From contig CAVRXB010000003.1 of NCBI GenBank assembly GCA_963724975.1, positions 62,001 through 126,000 on the forward strand: DNA of 64,000 bases. The letters are read 5' to 3'. Position numbers and translations under genes: made by a program. This DNA is from CAIWHR01 sp963724975 (GTDB lineage: Bacteria > Pseudomonadota > Gammaproteobacteria > Burkholderiales > Casimicrobiaceae). The first letter of the stretch is position 1, and each line of letters opens with the position of its first letter. The notes under the pieces were generated by a model. That model was not told the DNA's origin, ran no database searches, and worked only from the letters and a program-made list of their open reading frames with translations. Positions 17,235 to 24,056 of the stretch are shown in pieces.

Positions 17235-17930
17235 TCATCCCGGCCGCGGCTCGCGCGTAGGAAGCAGGACCGAGCCCAACCCGTCGAGTGGACTCACCAC
17301 CCCCCGCCCTCCGCGATTCAGCACGTGCGTGTAGATCATCGTCGTGCTGACGTCGGCATGCCCAAGGAGCTCCTGCACCGTCCGGATGTCGTAACCGGAT
17401 TCGAGCAAGTGCGTCGCGAACGAATGACGCAGCGTGTGCGGCGTCGCGGGCTTTAAGAGTCCCGCATCGCGGACGGCCTGTCGCATCGCCCGCTGGAATG
17501 CCTGATCGCTCAGATGATGACGCCGCACGATGCCGGTGACGCCGCGCAGATGCGCGAGGACCGCGGCGACTTCATCGTGCGAGAGGACCGTCGGCAAGCG
17601 CGCGGGCGTGCGAGCGCGCTCGACGTTTTCGAGCCACGGCAGATCGCGCTCCAGCACGTCGCGGTACAAAAAAAGGATCGAGCTCTTAGCGAGATTCTGC
17701 GTCGCCGCAGCGACGTCGCAGTCGACCGCAAGATGCGTGAGAAACGATTCGACTTCCGGACCGCCGAGCGTCGCGGGGTGGCGCTTGCCGTGGTACAGGA
17801 TGAAGCGTCTAATCCAATCTACATAAGCCTGTTCCGTCCGGATGCTGTAGTGCCGAAGGCGAATCTTGTCGCGGACGCGATCGAGCAGCCGCGCGGGCGG
17901 CGCCACGAAAGAATCAACGCCGTCGACCAT
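17235..17930 (-). CDS. intI: Integron integrase IntI, internally deleted
   Basis: Tyrosine recombinase of the integron class, 231 residues instead of about 320-340. The N-terminal core-binding domain is intact (residues 10-100: HYSIRTEQAYVDWIRRF, FLTHLAV, LFLYRDVL). VLSHDEVAAVLAHLRGVTG then joins directly to IVRRHHLSDQAFQRA. Compared with IntI1, about 105 residues are missing in frame. They include the first catalytic Arg (GTGMR box), the catalytic Lys strand and the integron-specific insertion helix. The remaining active-site residues are present: His165 and Arg168 (HTLRHSFATHLLESG), His191 (LLGHADVS) and Tyr200 (MIYTH). Integration and excision should be abolished, although DNA binding may persist. 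It reads away from the cassettes, as in all integrons. Confidence 0.9.
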   Translation of the reverse strand: MVDGVDSFVAPPARLLDRVRDKIRLRHYSIRTEQAYVDWIRRFILYHGKRHPATLGGPEVESFLTHLAVDCDVAAATQNLAKSSILFLYRDVLERDLPWLENVERARTPARLPTVLSHDEVAAVLAHLRGVTGIVRRHHLSDQAFQRAMRQAVRDAGLLKPATPHTLRHSFATHLLESGYDIRTVQELLGHADVSTTMIYTHVLNRGGRGVVSPLDGLGSVLLPTREPRPG

Positions 17931-17944
17931 TAAGCCCCTCTTTT

Positions 17945-17966
17945 AAGAATCACCTATATGATTCTT
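17945..17966. promoter_or_regulatory. Inverted repeat upstream of intI
   Basis: Perfect 8-base arms AAGAATCA and TGATTCTT around a 6-base centre, ending 15 bases before the intI start codon. It is well placed to be an operator or to overlap the intI promoter. It does not match a LexA box (CTGT-N8-ACAG), the usual intI regulator. Confidence 0.4.
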
Positions 17967-18000
17967 GGGCCTTTCTGGCACTCAGTGAATCATCCAAACC

Positions 18001-18052
18001 ACCTATTGACGCCTTATTTCCCGTCAAATAGGTTCTCCATTTTCAGTTGGAC
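18001..18052 (+). other. attI recombination site
   Basis: GTTGGAC at 18046-18052 matches the GTTRRRY core, and GTTGGACGTCA is complementary over 11 bases to the R'' end of the first attC (TGACGTCCAAC, ending 18698). This fixes the attI/first-cassette crossover at 18046/18047. An inverted repeat just upstream (18001-18011 and 18022-18033, ACCTATT-GACG against CGTCAAATAGGT) probably forms the attI-proximal part. TTGACG within it could serve as a weak -35 box for a cassette promoter; I see no good -10. Confidence 0.65.
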
Positions 18053-18210
18053 GTCAAGACCAGTACGGTCGGCCCAATGAAGCAGTTCGCCCGTCCGAAC
18101 GGCATTCTTGCCAAATTGTCATTGGCGAGTCCCTGTGCTACTGCCCTGTCGTCTCGGTTCCGTCGCGGGAACTCCACGCTTTAGGACCAGCCGCCTAGCG
18201 GAGCGCTCAA

Positions 18211-18636
18211 ATGCCCTATCAGATTATGTATTCTTCGCAAGCCACGGAGCCAATGACGGTCACCGACCTTGAGAAAATTCTCACGGATGCGCGAGCCGGC
18301 AATGAAGTGCGCAACGTCACCGGTGTTCTGGTCTATGTTGACGGCGTGTTCTTTCAACTCCTCGAAGGGGACCAAGCAGTCGTACGCAATCTGATGGCCA
18401 ACATTGCGAGCGACACAAGACATCAATCCGTCAAGGTCTTCCACCAGGCGCAAGTTGATGTGCGGGCTTTCGAGTCTTGGAGCATGGCTTACCTGGCGCC
18501 GACTGCCGAAGAAGTGTCGACTTGGGCAGGCCTTCCGGCCACCGCCTCGGTTGAGGAGGTCTTGGCCGATGTTAGTCGCGATCCTGACCGAGTCCCACGG
18601 ACTCTCATCACCGCCCTCAAGGCGTTGGTGCGGTGA
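18211..18636 (+). CDS. BLUF-domain blue-light sensor (first cassette)
   Basis: 141 residues, a short stand-alone BLUF protein binding FAD to sense blue light. Photocycle residues are visible: Tyr in QIMYSSQA (about 7), Asn in VRNVTGVL (about 35), Gln in VFFQLLEGD (about 50), and Trp/Met in SWSMAY (about 92-94). There is no attached enzyme or DNA-binding domain, so it would signal through a partner. It is the sole gene of cassette 1 (18047-18776), next to attI, with a 164-base leader. That position normally holds the latest and best-expressed insertion. Confidence 0.85.
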   Translation: MPYQIMYSSQATEPMTVTDLEKILTDARAGNEVRNVTGVLVYVDGVFFQLLEGDQAVVRNLMANIASDTRHQSVKVFHQAQVDVRAFESWSMAYLAPTAEEVSTWAGLPATASVEEVLADVSRDPDRVPRTLITALKALVR

Positions 18637-18691
18637 CTACGCGTGCGCGCCAGGTCGCCGAATTCAGACTCGCACGCGCGGTGGAGATGAC

Positions 18692-18782
18692 GTCCAACCT
18701 CGCGCTCAACCGGACGGGCCGGTATGTGCCTTCTTGCTTGTTTACATCGGCGCGGGCCGCCGGTTAGGTTCATACGTTGGGC
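18692..18782 (+). repeat. attC site 1
   Basis: R'' GTCCAAC (18692-18698), L'' CTCAACCGGAC, L' GCCGCCGGTTAGG, R' GTTGGGC (18776-18782). 91 bases, belonging to the CTCAACCGG/CCGGTTAGG family of sites. R'' is complementary to the attI-side start of cassette 1 over 11 bases. Confidence 0.85.
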
Positions 18783-18831
18783 GTCATAGCGGCGCGACGT
18801 GCGCGAGCGGTCATTCCATGGAGGGAGAAGC

Positions 18832-19833
18832 TTGAACCGAGCCCAGCGCAGGGACTTCCTGATCGCGGCGGGTGCGCTTCTTACAGTGCCCTTCGCCGCC
18901 GAAGCTCAGCAGACGGGTCAGATGCTGCGGATCGGAGTGCTGATGGGGCTTGCCGAGAGTGACCCGCAGGCACAGGCACGCGTCGCGGCGTTCCGGAAGG
19001 GCCTCCGGACGCTCGGGTGGGCGGAGGGCCGCAACGTCCGGATCGATATTCGCTGGGCGACGACGTCCGACGCACGAGCGATGCAACGAGCCGCGAAGGA
19101 GCTTGTCGCGCTGCAGCCCGATCTCATTCTTTCACATAACACACCCACCACTGCGACTCTGCTGCAACACACGCGCACCATCCCGATCGTTTTCGCGGTC
19201 GTTTCGGATCCGATCGGGAGTGGTTTCGTCGCGAGCTTTCCGCGACCTGGCGGCAACGTCACTGGGTTTACCAACATTGAGCCGACGATGGCCAGCAAGT
19301 GGTTGGAGCTGCTCAAGGAGATTGCGCCGCATGTCGCTCGGGTCGCCTTCCTCTTCAACCCTGAAACGGCGCCGTATGCGGAATATTATCTAGCCCCCTT
19401 CAAAGCCGCCGCTTCCTCCCTCGCCTTGGAAGCGATTGCGACCCCTGTTCGCAGCACCTCGGAGCTCGAATCCGCCATTGCAGCACACGCACGCACGCCG
19501 AATGGCGGTCTCGTGGTGATGACGGATTCGTTCCTAGTCGCCCATCGTGCAGAGATCACATCGCTGGCTGCTCGCTACCGTCTTCCTGCCGTCTATCCGT
19601 TTCGTGATTTCGTTGAAGTGGGCGGGCTGCTGTTCTACGGGAATGATCTGCTCGATAACTTTCAACGCGCGGCGAACTATGCCGATCGCATTCTCAAGGG
19701 CGCGATGCCGAATGAGCTCCCCGTCCAGGCTCCGCTAAAGTTCGCGTTGGTCATCAACGTCAAGACCGCGAAGGCGCTTGGCCTGACGATCCCGCAATCG
19801 CTGCTGCTGCGGGCGGACGAGGTGATTCAGTGA
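18832..19833 (+). CDS. PF04392-type ABC substrate-binding protein (cassette 2)
   Basis: 333 residues from a TTG at 18832, chosen for GGAGGGAGA just upstream and because it begins a twin-arginine-like signal (QRRDFLIAAGALL) cleaved near AEAQ. Two-lobed periplasmic binding fold of the ABC_sub_bind family: LRIGVLMG, LGWAEGRNVRIDIRWA, PDLILSHNTP, FPRPGGNVTGFTN, a C-terminal LPVQAPLKFALVI and a closing RADEVIQ. The ligand is unknown. Sole gene of cassette 2 (18777-19927). No permease or ATPase gene accompanies it, so it must use a transporter elsewhere or act as a sensor lobe. Confidence 0.88.
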   Translation: MNRAQRRDFLIAAGALLTVPFAAEAQQTGQMLRIGVLMGLAESDPQAQARVAAFRKGLRTLGWAEGRNVRIDIRWATTSDARAMQRAAKELVALQPDLILSHNTPTTATLLQHTRTIPIVFAVVSDPIGSGFVASFPRPGGNVTGFTNIEPTMASKWLELLKEIAPHVARVAFLFNPETAPYAEYYLAPFKAAASSLALEAIATPVRSTSELESAIAAHARTPNGGLVVMTDSFLVAHRAEITSLAARYRLPAVYPFRDFVEVGGLLFYGNDLLDNFQRAANYADRILKGAMPNELPVQAPLKFALVINVKTAKALGLTIPQSLLLRADEVIQ

Positions 19834-19841
19834 ACCATGAC

Positions 19842-19933
19842 GCCCAACCACTCGCTCAACCGGACGGGCCGGTGCGTGGCTTCAGCTTGGCGAGCGCCGC
19901 GGCGCGGCCCGCCGGTTAGCTAATGCGTTAGCC
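19842..19933 (+). repeat. attC site 2
   Basis: R'' GCCCAAC (19842-19848) to R' GTTAGCC (19927-19933), 92 bases, CTCAACCGG/CCGGTTAG family. R'' with its left flank (ATGACGCCCAAC) is complementary over 12 bases to the start of cassette 2. Confidence 0.85.
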
Positions 19934-19936
19934 GTC

Positions 19937-20509
19937 ATGCCGCGAAAACCGCCGCGTTTCCTTCGAACTGACGAACAGGATGACGCTGTCCGATCGCTCG
20001 AATGGGCGGCCGAGCTATCGCAAACTGTGGCAACGGATCGATACCTTTGGAAATGGATGTTGGTTGCGCTTCACAACGCGGCTCAAGGCTTTATGGTTCT
20101 CGCGCTGTGGGACGGGAACGGATTGCGCGCGCTGCGCGATAAGGTCGCCGCGAAATGGCTAAAGGCACACCGTCGAGGCGATCCATATCCTGTCGAGAAA
20201 CTTGACGAATTTCTCAACTTGTACGCGAAGGTGAAAGCCCGTCGCGGCTCCAAATCCGCGTTTCAGCCCGGAGCCAGCCACGATCGAAGTCTTCGCAGGC
20301 TTAACGAATTTCGCAACGAGTTCATTCACTTCAAGCCGAAGGGTTGGTCCCTTGAACTAGCCTTGCTACCGCCAGTCTGTTGCGACACACTGGATCTCGT
20401 CGAGTTTCTAGGTTGGAAATCTAGCCAAGTCCTGTGGCATAAGCAGACACATGTGCGTCGCGGCAAGAGTGCCGTATATCAAATGCGTAAGGCGCTGCGT
20501 GCTTGCTAA
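19937..20509 (+). CDS. Hypothetical protein, HEPN-like (cassette 3)
   Basis: 190 residues, family not recognised. Mostly helical in appearance, with Trp-rich EWAAELSQTVATDRYLWKWM and a late LNEFRNEFIHFKPKGW. RNEFIH fits the R-x4-H active-site pattern of HEPN ribonucleases, with Asn after the Arg, and the long N-terminal helices also fit that fold; this is inference. The ATG lies nine bases into the cassette, so there is no cassette-borne ribosome-binding site. Sole gene of cassette 3 (19928-20596). No nucleotidyltransferase partner (MNT) is next to it. Confidence 0.6.
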   Translation: MPRKPPRFLRTDEQDDAVRSLEWAAELSQTVATDRYLWKWMLVALHNAAQGFMVLALWDGNGLRALRDKVAAKWLKAHRRGDPYPVEKLDEFLNLYAKVKARRGSKSAFQPGASHDRSLRRLNEFRNEFIHFKPKGWSLELALLPPVCCDTLDLVEFLGWKSSQVLWHKQTHVRRGKSAVYQMRKALRAC

Positions 20510-20518
20510 AGACATGAC

Positions 20519-20602
20519 GGCTAACCTCTCGGTCAACACGGACGCCCCGCGCGCGGCGCTTCGCGCTCGCGGCGGGTCGCCGGTTACCTTGGTTCGTTAG
20601 GC
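20519..20602 (+). repeat. attC site 3
   Basis: R'' GGCTAAC (20519-20525) to R' GTTAGGC (20596-20602), 84 bases, with GTCAACACGGACGCC and GGGTCGCCGGTTACC arms (the second attC family of the array). CATGACGGCTAAC is complementary over 13 bases to the start of cassette 3. Confidence 0.88.
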
Positions 20603-20611
20603 ATCTCGCAA

Positions 20612-21022
20612 ATGCCCACGCGGCTTGCCACCATCGCTCCAGACCTCGATGCCTTGCTTGCGGCAGGTGATCGAGCTCGCTGCGTCCGCGCAGCGCTTGC
20701 CGCCGCCCGACAAGCAGCCGAGCGTTGTGGGCTCACTGACGCCGCCCCAGGTCTCACGCTTACCGAAGCCAAATTGGATAAAATTGACTCATTGGTTCGC
20801 GCGCTTGACGATGAGTATCTTTCATTGCAACAGGAATCCGATCTCGTCGTCACACCCAAGCCGGATTGCGTCGTGCCATTTGTTCGCGCTCGGGCCGCAA
20901 GCGCTGTCGCCTGCGCCCTGCGCGGCGGCGCCCGAGAAGCGGTCTACGAAGCGATTGTGGCGACCGAGGATGCTCCAGGGGTTACGCGTGTGGTGAAGCT
21001 GGTGCTGTTGCAAGATGCCTAA
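20612..21022 (+). CDS. Hypothetical protein (cassette 4)
   Basis: 136 residues, not recognised. Ala-rich helices at 10-40 (DLDALLAAGDRARCVRAAL), a middle segment with DKIDSLVRALDDEYLSLQQESD and a final EAVYEAIVATEDAPGVTRVVK. No signal peptide or membrane segment. The ATG is 15 bases from the cassette start, and the TAA stop lies inside the R'' core of attC 4 (GCCTAAC). I preferred this frame over the overlapping one at 20625-20996 because it fills the cassette and ends in the attC as several neighbours do. Confidence 0.55.
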   Translation: MPTRLATIAPDLDALLAAGDRARCVRAALAAARQAAERCGLTDAAPGLTLTEAKLDKIDSLVRALDDEYLSLQQESDLVVTPKPDCVVPFVRARAASAVACALRGGAREAVYEAIVATEDAPGVTRVVKLVLLQDA

Positions 21023-21100
21023 CCTCTCGGTCAACACGGACGCCCCGTCGGCAGCGCTTCGCGCCGGCCGCGGGTCGCCGGTTACCTTGATACGTTGGGC
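21017..21100 (+). repeat. attC site 4
   Basis: R'' GCCTAAC (21017-21023) to R' GTTGGGC (21094-21100), 84 bases, GTCAACACGG family. AGATGCCTAAC is complementary over 11 bases to the start of cassette 4. The R'' supplies the stop codon of the cassette gene. Confidence 0.87.
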
Positions 21101-21130
21101 GTCAAGCGCGTTCACACGCCGGGACAATTG

Positions 21131-22114
21131 ATGAATCGACGAAGGTTCATCGGCGCGACTGCGTGTATGCTTGTCATCGCTCCGCTTGCGGCAAGGGCAC
21201 AGCAAGCAGGGCGAGCCAGGCGCATTGGCTGGCTTTGGAACGACCCACCGCAGACCCCAGGTGAAATTAGCAAGGCCTATCCAACGTATTTGCGCGCGCT
21301 TGGCTGGATAGAAGGCCAGAACCTTATCATTGAACGTCGCTACAGCGGCGGCAACTCCGAGCTTCTAAAAGATCTCGCGGACGAACTTGTTGGCCTCAAA
21401 CTCGACCTGATCGCGGCAGAGGGGACAATCGCGACAGTAGCGGTTTTGAATGCGACCCACACTATTCCCATAGTCTTCGCAAGGTCGGGAGACCCGGTTC
21501 GTGCGGGACTCGTTGCGAGCCTTGCCCGGCCGGGCGGCAATGTGACCGGTACCTCCACGATTTCCACGGATCTCTACCAGAAACGTTTGCAGCTCCTGCG
21601 CGAGCTACTGCCGGAGGCGCGACGCGTTGGCGAGTTGGTCGTTCCTGCCAACCCAATCGAGCTTGCCGCTCGAAGCGATTACGAACGCGCATACCGCGCT
21701 CTCGGGATGCAACCCATTTTCATTGAAGTCTCCCAAGCGGGCGAACTGGAAAGAGCGGTCGACGAATTGGCTCGGCGAGGAGTCCAAGCACTGCACGCGA
21801 GTCCTGAACCGCTTCTCTATACGAGCTTTCCCAAGATCGCAGGCGCTGCGCAGAGGCACTCGCTTCCGATAATGGTTGACGAGCCAGACGGATTGGAAGT
21901 CGGCGCCTTGATTTCGTACGGACCCGATGACGTGGAACTGGACCGTCAACTTGTACTTATCATCGACAAGATTCTGCGAGGCGCAAAACCTGCCGATCTC
22001 CCGGTGCAACAGCCCCGAAAGTTCGAACTCGGCGTCAATCTCAAGGTGGCGAAGGCCCTTCGGGTCAAAGTTCCGCCGTTGCTGTTGCTGCGCGCCGACA
22101 AGGTAATCGAGTGA
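21131..22114 (+). CDS. PF04392-type ABC substrate-binding protein (cassette 5)
   Basis: 327 residues from the ATG at 21131, which begins the twin-arginine-like signal MNRRRFIGATACML cleaved near AARAQQ. The upstream in-frame ATG at 21095 would start in the attC. Family features: RRIGWLWND, LGWIEGQNLIIERRYSGG, DLIAAEGTIATVA, LARPGGNVTGTST, LLPEARRVGEL, DLPVQQPRKFELG and a terminal RADKVIE. Second of five such proteins in the array and clearly divergent from the one in cassette 2. No transporter partners are nearby. Sole gene of cassette 5 (21095-22249). Confidence 0.88.
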   Translation: MNRRRFIGATACMLVIAPLAARAQQAGRARRIGWLWNDPPQTPGEISKAYPTYLRALGWIEGQNLIIERRYSGGNSELLKDLADELVGLKLDLIAAEGTIATVAVLNATHTIPIVFARSGDPVRAGLVASLARPGGNVTGTSTISTDLYQKRLQLLRELLPEARRVGELVVPANPIELAARSDYERAYRALGMQPIFIEVSQAGELERAVDELARRGVQALHASPEPLLYTSFPKIAGAAQRHSLPIMVDEPDGLEVGALISYGPDDVELDRQLVLIIDKILRGAKPADLPVQQPRKFELGVNLKVAKALRVKVPPLLLLRADKVIE

Positions 22115-22171
22115 TCGTTATGCGAATAGCCACGCTTGTCGGCACTCGGACATTTCGATGCGCCGCTTGAC

Positions 22172-22255
22172 GCCCAACCTCTCGCTCAACCGGACCGCTC
22201 GCCGGCGGCGCGTACGCGCCGTCCGCTCGCGGCCGGTTAGCTTGGTTCGTTAGGC
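22172..22255 (+). repeat. attC site 5
   Basis: R'' GCCCAAC (22172-22178) to R' GTTAGGC (22249-22255), 84 bases, CTCAACCGG family with a GC-rich stem. CGCTTGACGCCCAAC is complementary over 15 bases to the start of cassette 5, one of the two longest matches in the array. Confidence 0.9.
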
Positions 22256-22305
22256 CTCAGGGCGCCAGCTGCGGCAACCGTCCGTCACCAATCAGGAGGC
22301 AGATC

Positions 22306-22867
22306 ATGGCAACATCTCATGTTGCATCACTTGGGAAGAACACAGATTTCGTCCTCGTCAAACAGGCGCTTCAAGTCAGGCAGTTGCCGACGTTCGATCC
22401 CGCCTTCGCGCATCTACTTCGACTCCCCCCAAGGAGCGGGCCCTCGGAGAGCGTCACATACATCTATGGCGGAGTTCCGCCCGTTCGAATTCCCATCGTT
22501 GCAACCGATGGCACACATCTAGGCGAACACGGCGATCTTGATGCGAGCAATCTCACGTTGTTCACGAAGATCCGTGCGTTAGATCAGGACACTGGAAAGA
22601 CCGTTTGCTCTTGGACGCTCCAGACGTTCACGTTCTCCTCCGAATGGCGTACTTACTGACGCGAAAGAAGGGTTCCATCTTGCGCTGCTCAATGCTGCTC
22701 AGGCTCCCCTGCTCGACTTCAGAATCAGCGAACACGACGTCGACATTTCGTGTGGCGACAAAGGCACTAGACGCTTCGCCACCTCAAGCTTTAGCCCGGA
22801 TCTTTACGACATCGACGTTGGCGCGTGGATCTACCTGCCCGGCGGTGTTACGTTTCACCATTGCTGA
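22306..22867 (+). pseudogene. Hypothetical protein, frameshifted (cassette 6)
   Basis: About 187 residues if the frame is restored. The first frame starts at the ATG at 22306 after AGGAGGCAG and runs to 22659 (VTYIYGGVPPVRIPIV ... KTVCSWTLQTFTFSSE). The coding character then moves one base over: from about 22643 the next frame reads NGVLTDAKEGFHLALLNAA, then DFRISEHDVDI, then a Tyr/Trp-rich end closing at a TGA at 22865-22867. One extra base near 22640 explains the switch. No family recognised. Sole gene of cassette 6 (22250-22978). A lesion or a sequencing error. Confidence 0.6.
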
Positions 22868-22900
22868 CGTGTCGCGGACACTCCACCAGCGACTGCTGCG

Positions 22901-22984
22901 GCCTAACCCGGCGGTCAACACGGACGCCCCACGCGCGCGGCTTCGCCCGCGCCGCGGGTCGCCGGTTACCTTGATACGTTAGGC
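22901..22984 (+). repeat. attC site 6
   Basis: R'' GCCTAAC (22901-22907) to R' GTTAGGC (22978-22984), 84 bases, GTCAACACGG family. Complementarity to the start of cassette 6 is only 8 bases (GGCCTAAC). Confidence 0.85.
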
Positions 22985-23007
22985 CTCGCTGGTCGTAGCC
23001 CTCGGGG

Positions 23008-23043
23008 TTGCAATTCGTGGCGTTTGTACATATAATATATGTA
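23008..23043 (+). promoter_or_regulatory. Cassette-borne promoter and palindromic operator of brnTA
   Basis: TTGCAA (23008-23013), a 17-base spacer and a perfect TATAAT (23031-23036). The -10 box lies inside a 17-base near-palindrome (23027-23043, TACATAT/ATATGTA arms), a natural site for autorepression by the BrnT-BrnA complex. The brnT ATG begins at 23043, about seven bases after the -10 box, so the transcript may be leaderless. Confidence 0.65.
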
Positions 23044-23315
23044 TGCCGAGTACGTTCGATCCGGCCAAGGACGCAGCGAACCGGAAAAAGCATGGTGTCT
23101 CCCTAACTGAGGGCGACGGCGTGCTCAACGATCCGCTTGCGCTCACCATCGAGGATTCCTCGGCACAGGGCGAACAGCGGTTCATTTCAATTGGAATGAA
23201 CCTGTTCGGAAATCTCCGTGTGGTCGTCTACACGTTCCGCGGCGAAGGCGCGCGAATCATCTCTGTGCGCAAGGCGGAACCGAAGGAAATCCGAGCCTAT
23301 GAAAAAGGAGTATGA
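23043..23315 (+). CDS. brnT: BrnT-family toxin (cassette 7)
   Basis: 90-residue ribonuclease toxin of the BrnT family. Family start FDPAKDAANRKKHGVSL, then the beta sheet with EQRFISIGMN and VVVYTFRGEGARIISVRKAEPKEIRAYE. It blocks growth by cutting RNA unless bound by BrnA. It is cotranscribed with brnA, whose ATG lies 17 bases before the brnT stop. No ribosome-binding site is visible and the promoter's -10 box is almost adjacent, suggesting leaderless translation. Confidence 0.88.
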   Translation: MPSTFDPAKDAANRKKHGVSLTEGDGVLNDPLALTIEDSSAQGEQRFISIGMNLFGNLRVVVYTFRGEGARIISVRKAEPKEIRAYEKGV

Positions 23316-23550
23316 CTTTTCCAAAGGTAAACGTGGAGCGGTGCTGCTGGCCGAGGGCAAGACGCGCATAACCATCTACCTGGACGATATTGTGATTGAT
23401 CGCTTCAAGGCCCTCTCCGAGAAGACCGGGAAGGGGTATCAGACTTTGGTTAATGAAGCGTTGCGAGCACATCTCGGAGTCGATGAAGCCCCGCTCACAG
23501 CCGCTGCTCTGCGGCGAATTCTCCGCGAGGAACTGGCGCAGCATGGGTAG
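23299..23550 (+). CDS. brnA: BrnA-family antitoxin (cassette 7)
   Basis: 83 residues. N-terminal basic segment (KKEYDFSKGKRGAV) followed by a ribbon-helix-helix (about 25-65: KTRITIYLDDIVIDRFKALSEKTGKGYQTLVNEALRAHL). It neutralises BrnT and binds the operator as a complex. The ATG at 23299 is chosen for the typical MKKEYDFS start; AAGGAAATCC upstream can serve as a ribosome-binding site within brnT. The pair is a self-contained cassette (22979-23637) and would help hold the array in the chromosome by addiction. Confidence 0.88.
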   Translation: MKKEYDFSKGKRGAVLLAEGKTRITIYLDDIVIDRFKALSEKTGKGYQTLVNEALRAHLGVDEAPLTAAALRRILREELAQHG

Positions 23551-23556
23551 TGCGAG

Positions 23557-23643
23557 GCCTAACCTCGCGGTCAACACGGACGCTCCTCGGCGGCGCGCTT
23601 CGCCGCCGTCCTTCGTCGCGCCGGTTAACTTAGTTCGTTAGCC
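23557..23643 (+). repeat. attC site 7
   Basis: R'' GCCTAAC (23557-23563) to R' GTTAGCC (23637-23643), 87 bases, GTCAACACGG family. GCGAGGCCTAAC is complementary over 12 bases to the start of cassette 7. Confidence 0.88.
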
Positions 23644-23649
23644 GTCACC

Positions 23650-24012
23650 ATGTCCCGCTCGCACACCCGAGCCGTCGTTGTTGCGACAACTTTCGTACTT
23701 TGCTCGTGTGGAACCTACGACAAAGATATCTCCGTTTCCGACGTGCGCAACGCTCAGGTTATTGTTCTCCGCGCCGCGCCCGGCGTCAGCGGCGTTCATT
23801 CCTTGAGCGTTCGGTGCCACGGCAATCTCGACGGTGCCGCCCTGTTCACGTTGATGCTTGACGAAAAGCCGTACAAATCCGAGAAAGTTCAAGGCACCTT
23901 TTCATTCACATGGGGCGGTGACTGGTACGCCCCCGTGGCACGGATAGAGTACCGTCCCGATCACGTTCGTTCCGGCGATATCACGATTGAATACCATTTC
24001 AGTTCACTCTGA
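23650..24012 (+). CDS. Putative lipoprotein (cassette 8)
   Basis: 120 residues, no family recognised. The signal has a lipobox-like VLCSCG near residues 16-21 (Cys at the -2 position is unusual). The mature region is beta-rich: DVRNAQVIVLRAAPG, LSVRCHGNLDGAALFTLML and a final SGDITIEYHFSSL. The ATG lies 12 bases from the cassette start, and the 13 bases before it match the complement of the R'' arm. Sole gene of cassette 8 (23638-24031). Confidence 0.6.
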   Translation: MSRSHTRAVVVATTFVLCSCGTYDKDISVSDVRNAQVIVLRAAPGVSGVHSLSVRCHGNLDGAALFTLMLDEKPYKSEKVQGTFSFTWGGDWYAPVARIEYRPDHVRSGDITIEYHFSSL

Positions 24013-24018
24013 GGTGAC

Positions 24019-24037
24019 GGCTAACCACACGTTAGGC
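24019..24037 (+). repeat. attC site 8, collapsed to its core sites
   Basis: GGCTAAC (24019-24025) and GTTAGGC (24031-24037) are separated by only five bases, CACAC. The whole centre, including the L arms and loop, is missing. GGTGACGGCTAAC is still complementary over 13 bases to the start of cassette 8, so this is a real attC that lost about 65 bases. Cassettes 8 and 9 could not be separated even by an active integrase. Confidence 0.75.
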
Positions 24038-24056
24038 ATTGCGCCTGGGGCATCGC

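Noticed and set aside
18116..18144. TTGTCA-N17-TACTGC as the promoter of the BLUF cassette
   Set aside because: The -10 box matches poorly; too weak to annotate.
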